Assembly (NCBI GenBank): GCA_050181465.1
Contig: JBFXDD010000013.1
Location: forward strand, 50,921-114,920
DNA: 64,000 nt
Origin: JACRLW01 sp050181465
GTDB taxonomy: Bacteria > Planctomycetota > UBA1135 > UBA2386
Direction of reading: 5' to 3'
Shown here: one piece after another, positions 63,468 to 64,000 of the stretch
Layout: every line of letters starts with the position of its first letter
How positions within the stretch are numbered: the stretch's first letter is position 1
The notes under the pieces: generated by a model
The model's input: the letters and a program-made list of their open reading frames with translations, nothing else
Databases searched by the model: none
What the model was told of the DNA's origin: nothing
Made by a program: the position numbers and the translations under genes

Positions 63468-64000
63468 ATGAAGCGTTCTCCTCTTGCTTCCCTCGTCGCA
63501 TTGCTCGCAGCCAGCGCTTCGCTGAGCGCGCAGGCTCTGCTCGCCGACATTCATCCGGGTATCGACACCTCGTTCAGCTCCGCCATCGGTGGCCTGACCG
63601 CGTCCGCGAACGGGAAGGTGTGGTTCGTCGCGGATGACCTCATCCACGGCGCCGAGCTGTGGATCTCCGACGGAACGACCGGCGGCACTCGAATGGTCGT
63701 CGACTACACGCCGGGTCCAAGCGGGACTGCTTTCACGGCACTCTCCGCCATCGGCAACTCGGCGATCTTCGTTCACTTCGGCGCGCTGTGGGCTGTGGAC
63801 TCGACCACGCAAAGTGTGACGCGGCTCTCCCCGACGGACGCGACCTTCAACGGTTACGGCATCACGGTCGAGGGCTCGCTCGCGTTCTTCGGACTCTGGA
63901 CACCGGCACTCGGGGAAGAACTCTGGTGCACCGACGGAACTCCGGCCGGGACTCGTGTTGTCGTCGACTTGGCGCCGGGCACGTCGAGCTCCAATCCACG
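63468..64000 (+). CDS. Secreted ELWxTDGT-repeat protein, 3'-truncated by the window edge
   Basis: The ATG at 63468 starts MKRSPLASLVALLAASAS with a signal peptide ending LSAQ. The frame stays open through the last base, so the gene continues beyond the window. Repeats of the form ELWISDGTTGGTRMVVDYTP and ELWCTDGTPAGTRVVVDLAP, about 70 residues apart, mark beta-propeller-type blades common in large surface proteins of planctomycetes and Bacteroidota. Full length and C-terminus unknown. Confidence 0.82.
   Translation, partial: MKRSPLASLVALLAASASLSAQALLADIHPGIDTSFSSAIGGLTASANGKVWFVADDLIHGAELWISDGTTGGTRMVVDYTPGPSGTAFTALSAIGNSAIFVHFGALWAVDSTTQSVTRLSPTDATFNGYGITVEGSLAFFGLWTPALGEELWCTDGTPAGTRVVVDLAPGTSSSNP

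Overview
The window is high-GC DNA with tightly packed genes, many joined by 4-base ATGA or GTGA stop/start overlaps. It looks like a chromosomal segment of a free-living member of the Planctomycetota. The reasons are several large secreted kelch/PKD/beta-propeller proteins sharing similar C-terminal modules, many lipoproteins, a pentaheme cytochrome, divergent ECF-like sigma factors, TPR proteins, and a formylglycine-generating-enzyme (FGE) fold protein. The taxonomic call is inference; no rRNA or marker gene is present. I see no tRNA, rRNA or CRISPR.

Layout. 1-7.2 kb: end of a giant TPR protein, a membrane protein and a purple-acid-phosphatase-like lipoprotein, all coupled. 7.3-12 kb: a lipoprotein, UDP-glucose dehydrogenase, a coupled ECF sigma factor/TPR pair and an amidohydrolase. 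12-18.2 kb (minus strand): a five-gene operon with a lipoprotein solute-binding protein, a double permease and an ATPase of the Fe(III) ABC importer type, followed by a pentaheme cytochrome and a HEAT-repeat lipoprotein. 18.3-22 kb: acyltransferase, TPR protein, XdhC, DUF2238 membrane protein. 22.3-32.4 kb: secreted kelch and PKD proteins around small metabolic genes (HAD hydrolase, ExbD-like lipoprotein, flavin oxidoreductase, monooxygenase, acyltransferase 3). 32.5-38 kb: pyruvate carboxylase, a stand-alone secretin N-domain protein, an aminotransferase. 38.6-52 kb: a large lipoprotein, M20 and M14 peptidases, an EEP-family lipoprotein, a TIGR01777 epimerase, a DHFR-like reductase, secreted hydrolases and an EamA transporter. 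52-54.7 kb: a polytopic coiled-coil lipoprotein and a Gly/Asp-rich secreted protein.

The most interesting block is 56.2-62 kb. A CHAT-protease/NACHT-ATPase protein overlaps by GTGA with an FGE-fold protein. The C-terminus of that protein looks like the variable region of a diversity-generating retroelement (DGR) target. It is followed by a broken HTH gene and a complete MntA-HepT toxin-antitoxin pair. This has the look of a conflict/defence island whose diversifying reverse transcriptase and template lie elsewhere.

A second novelty is a family of about 180-bp hairpin-ended intergenic repeats with shorter inverted derivatives. They sit mostly between convergent genes, and in three cases the CTAG end of the repeat supplies the stop codon of the neighbouring gene.
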